This document shows, one piece after another, positions 62,689 through 64,000 of a stretch of 64,000 nucleotides of DNA. Under the pieces are notes generated by a model. It worked only from the letters and a program-made list of their open reading frames with translations, was not told the DNA's origin and ran no database searches. The first letter of the stretch is position 1, and each line of letters begins with the position of its first letter. Position numbers and translations under genes: made by a program. The stretch is from Pseudopedobacter sp044361595 (lineage in GTDB: Bacteria > Bacteroidota > Bacteroidia > Sphingobacteriales > Sphingobacteriaceae), in contig JBIKIN010000005.1 in assembly GCA_044361595.1 (NCBI GenBank), positions 62,001 through 126,000 of the forward strand, written 5' to 3'.

Positions 62689-64000
62689 ATGAAAAAGTTT
62701 ATCCTTATCTTAATTAGTTTCATTAGCATAGGCGCAAGCCAAGCACAAACAATCATTAGCGGAAGCGTAAAAGATAGTAAAGCCAAAGCAATTGCTGGTG
62801 TAAGTATAGCTATAAAAAATTCTTATGACGGAACAAGTTCTGATAGTACTGGTAATTTTAGTTTTAAAACTGCAGAAAAGGGTGAGCAATGGATTATTTT
62901 CTCGGCAGTCGGTTTTGGGACTGATAGCGTAAAGATTAACATCGCCAATCAAAATTTACAACTTAACTTAATTTTAAAAGAAAAACTAAACGAACTAAAT
63001 GCTGTGGTAATTAGTGCCGGCACTTTTGAAGCTAGCGATACAAAAAGAGGCGTTGTTTTAAACTCGCTTGATGTTGCTACTACCGCTGGTGCGCAAGCTG
63101 ATATTTATGCTGCTTTACAAACATTACCAGGTACACAACCTGCTGCCGGAGAAAATGGATTGTTTGTTAGAGGAGGTTCGGCTGCAGAAGTAAACACCTA
63201 TTTTGATGGTATGCTCATCAAAAATCCGTTTAACACACAACTGCCAGATATTGCATCGAGAGGAAGATTTAGTCCCTTTTTATTTAAGGGAACCACATTT
63301 TCTGCTGGTGGTTACTCTGCCGTTTATGGCCAAGCATTATCATCTGCTTTAATCCTAGAAAGCAAAGATTTACCTGCTAAAAGCACAACAGATGTTTCTA
63401 TCATGACGGTGGGTTTAGGCTTAGATCAAACCATAAAGTTTAAAAACTCGGCTTTAACCATCGGCGCTAATTATATTAATTTAAAGCCAGCTTTTGCAGC
63501 TTTTAAGCAAGATGTAGATTGGCAACAAGAGCCACAATCTGAAGGCGGAACAGTGTTTTATAAAGTTAAAACCTCTAAAACTGGACTTTTAAAAGCTTAC
63601 GCCGAGTATAGCAATGCCAATGTAAGTCTCAATACATTAGATTTAAACACCCAAGACAATAGCTTTTTTAGCAACAGCAATAATAACTTTTATAGTAATG
63701 TTAATCACCAAGATTATTTAGGCAATAATTGGAGAATTAATAGTGCCATATCTACCAGCAACAATAAAGACAACGGTTTACAAGCTATAAATAACTACGG
63801 ACGTAGAGATGAGCTTACTCAAGCCAAAACAACCATCACCAGATATTTAGGAACATTATCGACCATCAAGTTTGGTGCAGATTTTATGCACAGCAAACGT
63901 ACTGAAGAATGGAACGGACTAAGCAGAAATTATAGCGACAACTTAACATCTGTTTATGCCGAAGGCGATTATTTTATCTCTAATGCCTTAGTAGCAAGAA
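62689..64000 (+). CDS. TonB-dependent receptor, 3' end outside window
   Basis: Starts ATG 62689 and stays open for 437 codons to the window end. Signal peptide (MKKFILILISFISIGASQAQ), carboxypeptidase-regulatory domain (about 22-95, SGSVKDSKAKAIAGVSIAIK; DSTGNFSFKT; FSAVGFG), then a plug with DIYAALQTLPGTQPAAGENG and FVRGGSAAEVNTYFDGM, and the start of the barrel. It has no SusC signature, so it belongs to the stand-alone receptor class. The rest, including the C-terminal strand, cannot be judged. Preceded by the terminator of the SusCD operon and a palindrome next to the start. Substrate unknown. Confidence 0.9.
   Translation, partial: MKKFILILISFISIGASQAQTIISGSVKDSKAKAIAGVSIAIKNSYDGTSSDSTGNFSFKTAEKGEQWIIFSAVGFGTDSVKINIANQNLQLNLILKEKLNELNAVVISAGTFEASDTKRGVVLNSLDVATTAGAQADIYAALQTLPGTQPAAGENGLFVRGGSAAEVNTYFDGMLIKNPFNTQLPDIASRGRFSPFLFKGTTFSAGGYSAVYGQALSSALILESKDLPAKSTTDVSIMTVGLGLDQTIKFKNSALTIGANYINLKPAFAAFKQDVDWQQEPQSEGGTVFYKVKTSKTGLLKAYAEYSNANVSLNTLDLNTQDNSFFSNSNNNFYSNVNHQDYLGNNWRINSAISTSNNKDNGLQAINNYGRRDELTQAKTTITRYLGTLSTIKFGADFMHSKRTEEWNGLSRNYSDNLTSVYAEGDYFISNALVAR

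Noticed and set aside
1..64000. tRNA, rRNA, CRISPR arrays, complete insertion sequences, prophage
   Set aside because: Looked for typical tRNA arms, regular spaced repeats, transposase motifs and phage structural genes; none was found.

Overview
The window is chromosomal DNA of a Bacteroidota bacterium, most likely a Sphingobacteriaceae member close to Pedobacter. This rests on low GC, the SprA type IX secretion protein, SusC/SusD and carboxypeptidase-regulatory TonB receptors, the NagB/PIG-L fusion, the two-domain malic enzyme, DUF2027-Smr, DUF4097 and DUF4397 proteins, and -33/-7 (TTTG-N19-TAnnTTTG) promoters. Species cannot be fixed from the sequence. No rRNA, tRNA, CRISPR array or intact transposase was seen.

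Layout. 1-8.1 kb: pyruvate kinase, a ligase-associated type helicase, and an operon with an O-methyltransferase, two glucosaminidase-LysM proteins and a regulatory-domain protein. 8.2-12 kb: an accessory cassette (M23 peptidase, O-antigen-ligase/TPR protein, Cys-rich lipoprotein with a JAMM-like metal motif, small secreted protein). Two of its genes carry a single in-frame stop. 12-26 kb: housekeeping genes (DUF2027-Smr, ffh, a PLP enzyme, histidine phosphatase, a FabH-like ketosynthase operon, glgA-glgC, a MORN/TonB-C protein, polA). 26-30 kb: repeat-filled intergenic DNA, TerC, and an ECF sigma/anti-sigma/DUF4097 operon. 30-39.3 kb: a TPR-HTH regulator, then a TonB receptor, two purple-acid-phosphatase-like enzymes and a beta-propeller phytase, which together look like a phytate/organophosphate scavenging locus. 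39.3-40.6 kb: a scar region with a gene tail, a copy of the sigma-factor leader, a structured repeat, palindromic sites, a truncated DNA adenine methylase and a tiny membrane protein. 40.6-52.6 kb: radA, a lipoprotein and the maeB-ruvA-sprA operon. 52.7-64 kb: amino-sugar genes (nagB fusion, anmK, DeoR regulator), a SusC/SusD/DUF4397 operon and a TonB receptor cut by the window end.

The most notable unexplained structure is a family of about 115-140 bp intergenic elements (four copies: 1517, 26521, 30017, 39611). They share GGGCGTTA-like and TAACGC-like ends and an internal hairpin whose two arms change together between copies. Two copies also carry about 135 bp of the ECF sigma gene's leader, including its TTG start. 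Other points of interest are the partly broken M23/Wzy-TPR/JAMM cassette and a phased TAACGG repeat cluster before the phytase locus. All calls come from reading sequence and translated motifs; no database search was run.
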